Source: Rhodobacteraceae bacterium S2214 | GTDB taxonomy: Bacteria; Pseudomonadota; Alphaproteobacteria; Rhodobacterales; Rhodobacteraceae | Assembly (NCBI GenBank): GCA_025141675.1 | Contig: CP081161.1 | Coordinates: 496,001 to 560,000 of the forward strand | Direction: 5' to 3' | Length of the DNA stretch: 64,000 bases | Program-made: the position numbers and the translations under genes | Notes under the pieces: generated by a model | The model's database searches: none | The model's input: the letters and a program-made list of their open reading frames with translations, nothing else | What the model was told of the DNA's origin: nothing | Shown: positions 7,727 to 15,985 of the stretch, piece after piece | Layout: each line of letters starts with the position of its first letter | Position numbering within the stretch: the stretch's first letter is position 1

Positions 7727-8686
7727 ATGGATTGGGTGTATGTCGTCGTAGGGCTAGTTATCCTACTCTTGGCGGGTGATAGCCTTGTCAAAGGTGCGGT
7801 CAACATGTCGCTACGTTTGGGCGTCCCTGCCTTGATCGTATCGTTGACAATTGTTGCTTTCGGTACCTCTGCACCAGAGCTTTTGATCTCTATTCAGGCG
7901 ATTTGGGACGGCGTACCGGGTTTGGCGCTTGGCAACGTTGTCGGATCAAACACGGCCAACGTTTTGTTGGTGCTTGGTATTCCGGCGCTTTTGGCTGTCA
8001 TGCACACCAGCGAATGCGACACGCGCAACAGCTACCTTCAGATGATCGCGGCGTCGGTTTTGTTCATCGTGCTTTGTGCGATGGGTCCTTTGACTTGGGT
8101 ATCTGGTATCATCCTGTTGGCAGCACTAGCCGCGATGCTGACGTACGCCGCAATGTCAGCGAACAAGCACCGCAAACAATCCTCCGAAAGCGCAGCTGAA
8201 GAGGATGAAGAAGAAGAACTAGAAGGCGCTGACCCGAACCTTGGTTGGGGCAAAATTGTTGGTTTTCTGGTGTTGGGCCTCGTTGGTCTGCCGCTTGGCG
8301 CATCCCTTCTTGTCGATGGATCGGTGAACATCGCGCGTCAATTCGGTATTTCCGAAACAGTCATTGGTCTGACATTGATCGCGATTGGGACGTCATTGCC
8401 GGAACTGGCTACGACTGTGATGGCTGCATTGCGCCGTCAGGCAGACGTGGCTTTGGGCAACGTTATCGGATCAAACATGTTCAACTTGCTTGGAATCATG
8501 GGCGTCGCGTCACTTGTCGGTACGATCCCTGTTGATCCGCAGTTCCTGTCGTTTGACTTGTGGGTCATGCTGGGCGCGTCGTTGTTGTTGATCCCGTTTG
8601 TTTTCATGAAAGTGGATATCAACCGCACGTGGGGCGTGATGTTGTCGGCTGCCTATGTGGCGTATCTGCTGTTTGTTCTCGCCTGA
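7727..8686 (+). CDS. Calcium/sodium antiporter (YrbG family)
   Basis: This 319-residue protein of the Ca2+:cation antiporter superfamily has two inverted repeats of five helices. The repeat signatures are visible as GTSAPELL with GNVVGSN in the first half and GTSLPELA with GNVIGSN in the second. An acidic linker (about residues 147-165, rich in Asp and Glu) joins the halves and would face the cytoplasm. The role is exchange of Na+ for Ca2+ across the inner membrane. The next gene begins in its stop codon. Confidence 0.92.
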   Translation: MDWVYVVVGLVILLLAGDSLVKGAVNMSLRLGVPALIVSLTIVAFGTSAPELLISIQAIWDGVPGLALGNVVGSNTANVLLVLGIPALLAVMHTSECDTRNSYLQMIAASVLFIVLCAMGPLTWVSGIILLAALAAMLTYAAMSANKHRKQSSESAAEEDEEEELEGADPNLGWGKIVGFLVLGLVGLPLGASLLVDGSVNIARQFGISETVIGLTLIAIGTSLPELATTVMAALRRQADVALGNVIGSNMFNLLGIMGVASLVGTIPVDPQFLSFDLWVMLGASLLLIPFVFMKVDINRTWGVMLSAAYVAYLLFVLA

Positions 8687-9462
8687 TGCCGGGGGCGCTA
8701 GTCACAGGCGCTGGTGCCAGACTGGGCCGCGCGATGGCGCTGTATTTGGCGCGCCGTGGGCACGACGTAGCGGTACATTACGCGTCGTCTGACAAAGGCG
8801 CGAACGCTGTCGTGGATGAGATTAAGGCCCTTGGCCGGAACGCGGTCGCCATCCAAGCGGATCTGCTGGATGAAAACGCGACACAGGGCCTGATCGGTCG
8901 TGCTGTCGATGCCATCGGCCCGCTGTCTGTTTTGATCAACAACGCGTCTATCTTCGAACATGATGATCTGAAAACAGGGACTCGTGACAGTTGGGATCGC
9001 CACGTTGAAACGAACCTGCGTGCGCCATTCGTGTTGACCCAAGGATTTGCAGATCAAGCGCCGAAACCAGAGCTCGACGCGCGCGACGAACCTGTCGCAC
9101 AGGCGCTGATCATCAATATGTTGGACCAACGCATCCACAAACTGACACCTGAATTTGCGTCATATACAATCGCGAAAATGGGGCTTTGGGCGTTGACCCA
9201 AACGTCGGCACAGGGGCTTGCGCCAAAGGTGCGCGTGAACGGGATCGGACCTGGTCCAACGTTGCAGGGCGCGAACCAATCGCAGGCGCAGTTTGATCGA
9301 CAGCGGGCTGCGACGGTTCTGCAGCGTGGCGCAAATCCCGATGACATTACAGCGGCTTTGGGTTACTTTCTGGATGCCAAAGCTGTGACCGGACAGATGC
9401 TAAGCGTCGATGGTGGCCAGCATTTGGCGTGGGAGACACCTGACGTAGCGGGAGTTGAGTAA
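8686..9462 (+). CDS. SDR family oxidoreductase, pteridine reductase/FolM-like
   Basis: This 258-residue short-chain dehydrogenase has a cofactor motif TGAGARLG near the N terminus, an NNAS motif and a catalytic YTIAK. The ATG at 8686 shares its first base with the antiporter stop, and the family alignment starts here. The cofactor loop with Arg and the NMLDQRIHKLTPEF stretch resemble FolM/PTR1 pteridine reductases more than sugar or ketoacyl reductases. If so it would reduce dihydropterins with NADPH. The specific substrate is an inference. Confidence 0.8.
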   Translation: MPGALVTGAGARLGRAMALYLARRGHDVAVHYASSDKGANAVVDEIKALGRNAVAIQADLLDENATQGLIGRAVDAIGPLSVLINNASIFEHDDLKTGTRDSWDRHVETNLRAPFVLTQGFADQAPKPELDARDEPVAQALIINMLDQRIHKLTPEFASYTIAKMGLWALTQTSAQGLAPKVRVNGIGPGPTLQGANQSQAQFDRQRAATVLQRGANPDDITAALGYFLDAKAVTGQMLSVDGGQHLAWETPDVAGVE

Positions 9463-9609
9463 TTGAAACGGCCCCAAAATTGAGACTCGGCCCGCAAAGT
9501 TGTGCACTACGCGTTTGTTCCGTTCACCAATGTAAATATTTTATGAATAAAATCAGTAATTTGCCAATAGGTAAATAAAATATTCATAAATAACAAGGCA
9601 TTAAGAATG

Positions 9610-9626
9610 TGCCTAAAAATTAGGCA
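9610..9626. repeat. Perfect short hairpin in AT-rich region
   Basis: TGCCTAA and TTAGGCA flank a three-base AAA loop. The stem is seven perfect pairs. There is no T-run, so a terminator is not obvious. It may be a regulator site. Confidence 0.4.
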
Positions 9627-9687
9627 GATACATGAACACCCCTAAAAACAACGAAAAATCCGGTGTGTTAACGTTTTGCCCACTGAC

Positions 9688-9696
9688 TTATCCACA
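9688..9696 (+). promoter_or_regulatory. Perfect DnaA box
   Basis: TTATCCACA matches the consensus high-affinity DnaA box exactly. It lies about 77 bases before the uvrC start. A single box does not make an origin; a role in DnaA control of uvrC or titration is possible. Chance occurrence cannot be excluded. Confidence 0.4.
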
Positions 9697-9772
9697 AGAC
9701 TCGTGGATGCCTTTACCCTTGTTCCCTTCGCGGCTGTATGCAGAGCAGCCCAGAATCACGGACCTGTGACCG

Positions 9773-11665
9773 ATGAGTGATGAGATCGATAATCAGAACG
9801 ACGCCAAGATCGCGCAGCCCGTGACCGGCTACGACCGTATCCACGGTTATCTCAAGACGATCGACAGTTCTCCAGGTGTTTACCGGATGTTGGATGCGGA
9901 CAGTCGGGTGCTTTACGTGGGTAAGGCGCGCAATCTGCGGAACCGTGTCAGTAATTATTCACGCCCGTCCGCCCAGCATTCGGCGCGGATCACCCGTATG
10001 ATCCGTGAAACCGCGTCGATGATGTTCTTAACGACGCGCACCGAGACTGAAGCGCTTTTGCTTGAACAGAACCTGATCAAGCAGCTTAAGCCGCGGTACA
10101 ACGTGCTGTTGCGTGACGATAAATCGTTCCCGAATATCCTCGTGTCCAAGAACCACGATTTCCCACAGCTTAAGAAGCACCGTGGCGCGAAGAAGGAAGA
10201 GGGCAACTACTACGGCCCCTTCGCCAGTGCCGGTGCGGTGAATCGGACGCTGAACCAGTTGCAACGCGTGTTCCTGATCCGCAATTGCACCGACAGCGAC
10301 TTTGAAACGCGCACGCGACCCTGTTTGCAGTATCAGATCAAACGGTGTTCGGGTCCGTGTTGCGGTCTGATTTCCGAAGGCGACTATGCACAGACTGTGG
10401 CGGATGCGGAAAAGTTTCTGTCTGGCCGTACAAAGGGCATCCAAGAAGCGCTCGCCGCGCAGATGAACAAAGCCTCTGAAGAAATGGAATTCGAACGGGC
10501 CGCTGCGTTGCGCGACCGGATCAAGGCGTTGACGCAAGTGCAGACCGCGCAAGGCATCAATCCGCAAAACACCGAAGAGGCGGATGTGATCGCGCTTCAT
10601 GTGGATGGCGGGCAGGCCTGTGTACAGGTGTTCTTTATCCGCGCGAACCAGAACTGGGGGAATCACGACTACTATCCTCGGATCAGCGGTGACGAGGATC
10701 TTGCAGAAGTGATGGAAGCCTTTGTCGGTCAATTCTATGCAAACCGCGAACCGCCCAAGGTTCTGCTGTTGTCGCATGGCTTGGACAACGACGACCTGAT
10801 GGCGCAAGCCTTGGGGGATAAAGCGGGGCGAAAGGTCGAAATCATCGTGCCACAAAGGGGCGAGAAGGCTGAACTCGTGTCCAGTGCACTGCGCAATGCC
10901 CGCGAAAGTCTGGCGCGCAAAATGGCAGAGACGGCGACGCAGAGCAAATTGCTCAAGGGGCTGGCCGAGGCGTTCGCGCTCGACGCGCCGCCCAACCGGA
11001 TCGAGGTTTACGATAACTCGCATATCCAAGGTGCCCATGCCGTTGGTGCGATGGTGGTGGCCGGACCTGAAGGGTTCGAGAAAAGCAATTATCGCAAGTT
11101 CAACATTCGCGGGGATGATCTGACGCCGGGCGATGACTTTGGCATGATGAAAGAAGTCATGACACGACGGTTCGGTCGTTTGCTGAAAGAAGACCCCGAA
11201 CGCAAAAGCGGAGCATGGCCCGATCTTCTGCTGATCGACGGCGGTGCCGGACAGGTGTCGTCGGTCCGCGAAATCATGGATCAGATGGGCGTCAGCGATA
11301 TCGCGATGGTCGGCGTGGCTAAAGGCGAAGAACGCGATGCCGGTAAAGAGGTGTTCCACCGGACGGGCAAACCCGTGATGGCGCTGCGCCACAATGATCC
11401 GGTGCTGTATTTCATCCAGCGGATGCGGGATGAGGTCCACCGTTTCGCCATCGGAACCCACCGCGCGAAACGCGCCAAAGCGATGTCAGCGAACCCGTTG
11501 GATGATGTGCCTGGTGTTGGGGCCGCACGCAAACGCGCATTGCTCGCGCATTTCGGGTCGGCCAAGGCGGTGGCGCGCGCGAACCTTGCGGATTTGAAAG
11601 CGGTCGAGGGCGTGTCCGGCAATATGGCGCAAACCATCTATGATTTCTTCCACGAGAACGGCTAA
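9773..11665 (+). CDS. uvrC: Excinuclease ABC subunit C
   Basis: This 630-residue protein carries the UvrC domains in order. A GIY-YIG nuclease is at about residues 32-112 (SSPGVYRMLD, VLYVGKARNLRNRV), a UVR motif is near 215-250 (EEMEFERAAALRDRIKAL), and the RNase H-like second nuclease follows at about 270-540 (EVYDNSHIQG, LLLIDGGAGQ). A helix-hairpin-helix pair lies near the C terminus (DDVPGVGAARKRALL). It makes the 3' and 5' incisions in nucleotide excision repair with UvrA and UvrB. The start is preceded by acctgtgaccg, a weak ribosome-binding site. pgsA, moaD and moaE follow on the same strand. Confidence 0.97.
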   Translation: MSDEIDNQNDAKIAQPVTGYDRIHGYLKTIDSSPGVYRMLDADSRVLYVGKARNLRNRVSNYSRPSAQHSARITRMIRETASMMFLTTRTETEALLLEQNLIKQLKPRYNVLLRDDKSFPNILVSKNHDFPQLKKHRGAKKEEGNYYGPFASAGAVNRTLNQLQRVFLIRNCTDSDFETRTRPCLQYQIKRCSGPCCGLISEGDYAQTVADAEKFLSGRTKGIQEALAAQMNKASEEMEFERAAALRDRIKALTQVQTAQGINPQNTEEADVIALHVDGGQACVQVFFIRANQNWGNHDYYPRISGDEDLAEVMEAFVGQFYANREPPKVLLLSHGLDNDDLMAQALGDKAGRKVEIIVPQRGEKAELVSSALRNARESLARKMAETATQSKLLKGLAEAFALDAPPNRIEVYDNSHIQGAHAVGAMVVAGPEGFEKSNYRKFNIRGDDLTPGDDFGMMKEVMTRRFGRLLKEDPERKSGAWPDLLLIDGGAGQVSSVREIMDQMGVSDIAMVGVAKGEERDAGKEVFHRTGKPVMALRHNDPVLYFIQRMRDEVHRFAIGTHRAKRAKAMSANPLDDVPGVGAARKRALLAHFGSAKAVARANLADLKAVEGVSGNMAQTIYDFFHENG

Positions 11666-11672
11666 AAGATTT

Positions 11673-11708
11673 GATGCCTCCGGCGGGGATATTTCCGGCC
11701 AAAAGACA
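11673..11708 (+). repeat. Dispersed CCTCCGGCGGGGAT repeat, copy 1
   Basis: The core TGCCTCCGGCGGGGATATTT lies 10 bases after the uvrC stop and is followed by a CCAAAAGA tail. The same core occurs at 35814 and 56149. The CCTCCGGCGG part is an imperfect palindrome. Confidence 0.65.
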
Positions 11709-11757
11709 GGTGGCGTTGCGTATGGCAACTTTGCCGTGGTTTGGGTAGGTAAGTGAC

Positions 11758-12423
11758 ATGCAGTGGAACATCCCAAATATCCTGACGCTTTTGCGTCTTC
11801 TTGCAGCCCCCGGTGTGGTGCTGATGTTTCTTTATTTCTCACGCCCTTACGCGGATTGGTTTGCGCTGATCCTGTTTGTCGTGGCGGCCGTGACCGACTT
11901 TGTGGACGGTTATCTGGCCCGTGCGTGGAAGCAGGAAAGCAAATTCGGTGCGATGCTGGACCCGATCGCAGACAAGGCGATGGTGGTGATCGCATTGGTC
12001 GTCATTACCGGATTTTCCGGCATGAACCCTTGGATTTTGTTGCCAGCAACGATCATCATTTTCCGCGAAGTGTTCGTGTCCGGTTTGCGCGAATTTCTCG
12101 GCGATACAGCTGGAACACTGAAGGTGACGAACCTCGCCAAATGGAAAACGACTGCCCAAATGGTCGCCATCGCATTTCTGTTTGCGAAAGGTGCGTTTGA
12201 ACACTTCATCATCGAACAGACGATCGGGATGGATCAGGCGACGGTTGATGGCATTCTGGATGGCACGATTGAAGACGTTGTTGGGCTTGGCTGGAAAAAC
12301 TTTGGATGGGATTTCAGCTGGTATGGCGGGATCATCCTGCTGTGGATCGCCGCGGTTTTGACGTTCATCACAGGGCTTGATTACCTGCGCAAAGCGATGC
12401 CTTACCTGAAAGGAGCCAAGTAA
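11758..12423 (+). CDS. pgsA: CDP-diacylglycerol--glycerol-3-phosphate 3-phosphatidyltransferase
   Basis: This 221-residue membrane protein has the CDP-alcohol phosphotransferase motif at about residues 42-71: DFVDGYLAR, then a glycine, then MLDPIADK, giving the required aspartates. Several hydrophobic helices follow. It makes phosphatidylglycerol phosphate, the first committed step of phosphatidylglycerol and cardiolipin synthesis, at the inner membrane. The C-terminal half has an inserted segment (about 150-185) longer than in E. coli PgsA. moaD begins at its final base. Confidence 0.93.
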   Translation: MQWNIPNILTLLRLLAAPGVVLMFLYFSRPYADWFALILFVVAAVTDFVDGYLARAWKQESKFGAMLDPIADKAMVVIALVVITGFSGMNPWILLPATIIIFREVFVSGLREFLGDTAGTLKVTNLAKWKTTAQMVAIAFLFAKGAFEHFIIEQTIGMDQATVDGILDGTIEDVVGLGWKNFGWDFSWYGGIILLWIAAVLTFITGLDYLRKAMPYLKGAK

Positions 12424-12668
12424 TGGATGTCATGTATTTTGCTTGGGTCCGCGAACGGATCGGGTTGCCAAAAGAAAAGATCGAAACGCAGGCCGTGACC
12501 GTGTCTGATCTGGTGGCTGAACTGGTTGCTCGTGAAGAACGGTATGCGGCAGCCTTTGCCGATGTCAGCGCATTGCGCGTGGCGTTGGATCAAGAATTAT
12601 CCGATTTTGACGCGCCATTGGCCGGTGTCCGCGAGGTCGCATTCTTTCCGCCGATGACTGGTGGTTAA
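12423..12668 (+). CDS. moaD: Molybdopterin synthase small subunit MoaD
   Basis: This 81-residue beta-grasp protein has a ubiquitin-like fold and ends in the obligatory Gly-Gly (FFPPMTGG). The terminal glycine is thiocarboxylated and gives sulfur to precursor Z in the molybdopterin synthase complex with MoaE. The ATG overlaps the last base of pgsA, and the moaE start overlaps its 3' end. The length is typical. Confidence 0.93.
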   Translation: MDVMYFAWVRERIGLPKEKIETQAVTVSDLVAELVAREERYAAAFADVSALRVALDQELSDFDAPLAGVREVAFFPPMTGG

Positions 12669-13113
12669 GGTGATTGTTCGGGTCCAAGACACTGTGTTTG
12701 ACGCGGGCGCCGAACTGAACGCCTTTGCGACCGCACGGCCAGAGGTCGGCGCGATTGTGACGTTTACGGGTCTTGTCCGCGATGTTGCGGGTGGTCTTCA
12801 GGGAATGGAAGTCGAACATTACCCCGGCATGACAGCGAAAGCGATTGAGGCGATTGCAGTAGAGGCGCAGAACCGTTGGTCCTTGGCCGATGTGCTTGTC
12901 ATTCATCGCTATGGTGTTTTGCAAGCGACGGACCCGATCATGATGGTCGCTACTGCGTCAAAGCACCGTGCAGACGCCTTTGCTGCCGCTGATTTCTTGA
13001 TGGATTACCTGAAATCCCGTGCTCCGTTCTGGAAAAAAGAAACGACAGGCGATGGCGCGTCTTGGGTCGCCGCCAAAGACGAAGACGAGGCGGCGCTGGA
13101 TCGCTGGTCCTAA
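12661..13113 (+). CDS. moaE: Molybdopterin synthase catalytic subunit MoaE
   Basis: This protein of up to 150 residues contains the MoaE domain with TFTGLVRD near residue 35 and conserved basic residues including the APFWKKE motif (about 120-127). The listed GTG start overlaps moaD by eight bases; a second GTG at 12670 just after the moaD stop is equally plausible. It binds MoaD and inserts two sulfurs into cyclic pyranopterin monophosphate. Its stop overlaps that of tag on the other strand by four bases. Confidence 0.93.
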   Translation: MVKVIVRVQDTVFDAGAELNAFATARPEVGAIVTFTGLVRDVAGGLQGMEVEHYPGMTAKAIEAIAVEAQNRWSLADVLVIHRYGVLQATDPIMMVATASKHRADAFAAADFLMDYLKSRAPFWKKETTGDGASWVAAKDEDEAALDRWS

Positions 13114-13664
13114 GCCCCGTGACGGTGGCAGGTCACGATGTGATCGTTCACCAAACCGCAGGCTTCCATGAAGGCGTAGACAATTGTCGGGCCGCAGAAT
13201 TTAAATCCCGCTTTCTTCAAGTCCTTTGAAATTTGCACGGACAACGGTGTTTGGGTCGGTACATCCGCTTGGGTCGCGAAGCTGTTGATCAGTGGCGTGC
13301 CGCCGACGTAATCCCATAGGAACCTATCAAAGCCTTGTTCTGCTTCGATCCTTTGCCACGCCTGTGCGTTCGTGATCGTGGCCGCGATCTTGCCCCGATG
13401 CCTGATGATACCTGCATTGCCCAACAAACGCGCGACATCGTCGTCACCCCATTCAGCGATGGTATTGGGATCGAATCCCGCGAACGCTTCGCGGAAATTG
13501 TCTCGTTTCTTAAGAATCGTGATCCATGACAGTCCAGCCTGAAACCCGTCCAAGACCAGCTTTTCCCACAACGCGCGGCTGTCGTATTCCGGAACGCCCC
13601 ATTCGGTATCGTGGTAGGCTTGATAAATCGGGTCTTCGCCGGGCCAGCCACATCTTTCTACCAT
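13110..13664 (-). CDS. tag: DNA-3-methyladenine glycosylase I
   Basis: This 184-residue protein matches TAG in length and motifs: CGWPGEDPIYQAYHDTEWG at the N terminus, SWITILKKRDNFREAF in the helix-hairpin region, and a C-terminal CGPTIVYAFMEACG with a final CHRH. Cysteine and histidine residues at both ends bind the structural zinc in this family. It removes 3-methyladenine from alkylated DNA. It is convergent with moaE and diverges from the EAL gene, with 74 bases of shared upstream region. Confidence 0.94.
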   Translation of the reverse strand: MVERCGWPGEDPIYQAYHDTEWGVPEYDSRALWEKLVLDGFQAGLSWITILKKRDNFREAFAGFDPNTIAEWGDDDVARLLGNAGIIRHRGKIAATITNAQAWQRIEAEQGFDRFLWDYVGGTPLINSFATQADVPTQTPLSVQISKDLKKAGFKFCGPTIVYAFMEACGLVNDHIVTCHRHGA

Positions 13665-13738
13665 GGTCGAGCGTCCTGTCTTAACTGCATATTAGCTGAT
13701 TTCTGGGCAGAATGACGCATCCCTGATGAGATGCCAAC

Positions 13739-14536
13739 ATGCTCGCACCTTCTAATGCTTCTGACGATGACCGTCCTCTTGATCCGTTTCAGGCTGCTAT
13801 GGCCAGTAGGGATAGCGATGTTCTGACGCTTGTCAGTGATGCGCTGGCGGCCGGGCGAACGCGGATGGCGTATCAACCGATCATGCTGGCGGGGCAAAAG
13901 CCCGGCATCGCGTTCTACGAAGGTTTGGTGCGGGTCTTAGACGAAGCTGGGCGGGTCATCCCTGCCGCGCATTTCATGTCGGTCATTGGGGAAAATGATC
14001 TTGGACGCGAAGTGGATTGCACGACATTGCAGCATGCCTTTGCGCTGCTTCGCCAACGACCGGATTTGCGTATTTCGATCAATGTGTCTGCGCGGTCGTT
14101 GGCGGACGGCAAATGGCGCGACATTCTGCGCGACGGTTTGGACACCGATCAGAACGTGGGTGATCGGCTGATCTTTGAAATATCCGAAACGTCCGCGATG
14201 GAACTGCACGAAATCATGATTCGCTTCATGGTTGAGATGCAGCCAAAAGGCGTTGCTTTTGCCTTGGACGGCTTCGGTGCGGGCATGACAGCGTTCCGAC
14301 ACCTGAAAGAATTCTTTTTTGATCTGGTCAAAATCGACAAAAGCTTCGTACGCGGCATCCACGAAGATCCTGACAATCAGGTCCTGACCGAAGCCTTGAT
14401 CATGGTTGCCCACCAATTCGAAATGTTTGTTGTGGCAGATGGGGTTGAGACCGCAAAAGAAGCAGAATTTATGACCCAGCTTGGCGCAGATTGTTTGCAG
14501 GGATACCACTATGGAGTCCCGAAATTCGACATCTAA
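13739..14536 (+). CDS. EAL domain protein with degenerate active site
   Basis: This 265-residue protein is almost entirely one EAL domain with a short N-terminal extension. Many site residues remain: Glu61 (EGL in place of EAL), Asn115, Glu147, Asp177, Lys198, Glu237 and Gln254. The second aspartate of the DDFG motif is glycine (DGFG at 177-180), and the glutamate of AEGVE is aspartate (ADGVE, Asp234). Both positions take part in metal binding or loop-6 control in active enzymes. The protein may therefore bind cyclic di-GMP rather than cleave it, or act through protein contacts. No sensor or GGDEF domain is attached. Confidence 0.85.
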   Translation: MLAPSNASDDDRPLDPFQAAMASRDSDVLTLVSDALAAGRTRMAYQPIMLAGQKPGIAFYEGLVRVLDEAGRVIPAAHFMSVIGENDLGREVDCTTLQHAFALLRQRPDLRISINVSARSLADGKWRDILRDGLDTDQNVGDRLIFEISETSAMELHEIMIRFMVEMQPKGVAFALDGFGAGMTAFRHLKEFFFDLVKIDKSFVRGIHEDPDNQVLTEALIMVAHQFEMFVVADGVETAKEAEFMTQLGADCLQGYHYGVPKFDI

Positions 14537-14553
14537 GACACGACATGCAAATG

Positions 14554-14564
14554 CTGCATTGCAG
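14554..14564. promoter_or_regulatory. Candidate PhaR operator upstream of phaAB
   Basis: CTGCATTGCAG is an exact CTGC-N3-GCAG dyad within a run of TGC/GCA repeats (14545-14578). As I recall, PhaR of Paracoccus and Rhodobacter binds such TGC-rich dyads. It lies about 135 bases before phaA. Confidence 0.55.
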
Positions 14565-14698
14565 CAATGCAGCCGCAGAAACTTATTGCCCTAACGTAAA
14601 CTAAGCCTTAAAGAAGCCCCAATTCGCAGGTTGGGGCCTGTACTTATATGCACGTTGTGCTCCAGTCTGATCACAGAATAAATCTGAGAGGACTCACT

Positions 14699-15874
14699 AT
14701 GACCAACGTCGTTATCGCTTCTGCTGCCCGTACTGCCGTCGGCAGCTTTGGAGGCGCTTTTGCAAATACTCCTGCCCATGATCTTGGTGCTGCCATTCTT
14801 GAGGCCGTCGTTGAACGTGCTGGAATTGACAAAGCTGAAGTATCCGAAACGATCCTCGGTCAAGTTCTGACTGCCGCTCAAGGGCAGAACCCTGCGCGTC
14901 AGGCGCACATCAATGCGGGTCTGCCAAAAGAAGCATCTGCTTGGGGCATTAACCAAGTATGTGGTTCCGGTTTGCGCGCCGTCGCACTTGGTGCGCAGCA
15001 CATCCAGTTGGGCGACGCGTCTATTGTCGCCGCTGGTGGTCAAGAAAACATGACGCTGTCACCGCATGCCGCACACCTGCGTGCTGGCCACAAGATGGGC
15101 GATCTGAAATACATCGACACAATGATCCGCGACGGTCTGTGGGATGCGTTCAACGGTTACCACATGGGTCAAACTGCTGAAAACGTTGCTGATCAATGGC
15201 AAATCTCCCGCGATATGCAGGACGAATTTGCGGTCGCGTCACAGAACAAAGCCGAAGCTGCGCAGAAAGCTGGCAAATTCGCAGACGAAATCGCCGCCTT
15301 CACCGTGAAAACACGCAAGGGCGACATCATCGTCGACCAAGACGAATACATCCGTCACGGTGCAAACCTCGAAGCGATGGCAAAGATGCGTCCTGCTTTT
15401 GCGAAAGAAGGCTCCGTCACTGCTGCAAACGCGTCCGGTCTGAACGACGGCGCGGCGGCCACATTGCTGATGTCCGTTGATGACGCCGCCAAACGTGGGA
15501 TCACGCCGCTGGGTCGCATCGCTTCTTATGCGACTGCTGGTCTCGATCCGTCCATCATGGGTGTCGGTCCGGTTATGGCATCCCGCAAAGCGCTGGAAAA
15601 AGCCGGTTGGTCCGTTGGTGATCTTGATCTCGTAGAAGCAAACGAAGCTTTCGCGGCTCAGGCCTGTGCTGTGAACAAAGACATGGGCTGGGATCCGGCA
15701 ATCGTGAACGTCAACGGCGGCGCGATTGCGATTGGTCACCCAATCGGTGCGTCAGGTTGCCGCGTACTGAACACCCTGTTGTTCGAAATGCAGCGCCGCG
15801 ACGCCAAAAAAGGCCTTGCGACGCTGTGCATCGGTGGCGGCATGGGCGTCGCGCTGTGTGTCGAGCGCGACTAA
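14699..15874 (+). CDS. phaA: Acetyl-CoA C-acetyltransferase (beta-ketothiolase)
   Basis: This 391-residue thiolase starts at the ATG after gagaggactcact. The acyl-enzyme cysteine is in NQVCGSGLRA (about residue 88), the catalytic histidine in IGHPIGASG and the second cysteine in LCIGGGMG near the C terminus. It condenses two acetyl-CoA to acetoacetyl-CoA. phaB follows and has the next enzyme, so the pair feeds polyhydroxybutyrate synthesis. A GC hairpin lies between them (15881-15905). No synthase gene is in the window. Confidence 0.95.
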   Translation: MTNVVIASAARTAVGSFGGAFANTPAHDLGAAILEAVVERAGIDKAEVSETILGQVLTAAQGQNPARQAHINAGLPKEASAWGINQVCGSGLRAVALGAQHIQLGDASIVAAGGQENMTLSPHAAHLRAGHKMGDLKYIDTMIRDGLWDAFNGYHMGQTAENVADQWQISRDMQDEFAVASQNKAEAAQKAGKFADEIAAFTVKTRKGDIIVDQDEYIRHGANLEAMAKMRPAFAKEGSVTAANASGLNDGAAATLLMSVDDAAKRGITPLGRIASYATAGLDPSIMGVGPVMASRKALEKAGWSVGDLDLVEANEAFAAQACAVNKDMGWDPAIVNVNGGAIAIGHPIGASGCRVLNTLLFEMQRRDAKKGLATLCIGGGMGVALCVERD

Positions 15875-15880
15875 AAAATC

Positions 15881-15905
15881 GAGGGGTGGCGTAAAGTTAC
15901 CCCTC
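15881..15905 (+). other. Hairpin between phaA and phaB
   Basis: GAGGGGT and ACCCCTC form a seven-pair stem seven bases after the phaA stop. No T-run follows, so it is more likely a processing or mRNA-stability element than a full terminator. phaB has its own strong ribosome-binding site. Confidence 0.4.
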
Positions 15906-15985
15906 ATCCGTCGCGTAATAATATTGCGCCAAAATTTATATCTGTATAATTTGGTTACAACATCAATCTCTTGGAGGAGAATCCT

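Larger units (their letters stand above)
9463..9772. other. AT-rich intergenic region before uvrC
   Basis: This 310-base gap is much richer in A and T than its surroundings, above all 9530-9660. It holds inverted 9-base arms (TTATGAATA at 9541-9549 and TATTCATAA at 9581-9589), a perfect 7-base-stem hairpin (9610-9626) and one perfect DnaA box (9688-9696). I see no reading frame that looks real. It probably carries the uvrC promoter; the composition suggests either acquired DNA or a protein-binding region. Confidence 0.6.

Noticed and set aside
9463..9772. Replication origin
   Set aside because: One DnaA box and AT-richness are not enough; no box cluster, and none of the usual origin neighbours (parA, hemE, dnaA, rho) are seen.
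10028..11461. 477-residue open frame on the minus strand
   Set aside because: Antisense to uvrC over its whole length, His-rich composition as expected of a frame shadow, no domain.
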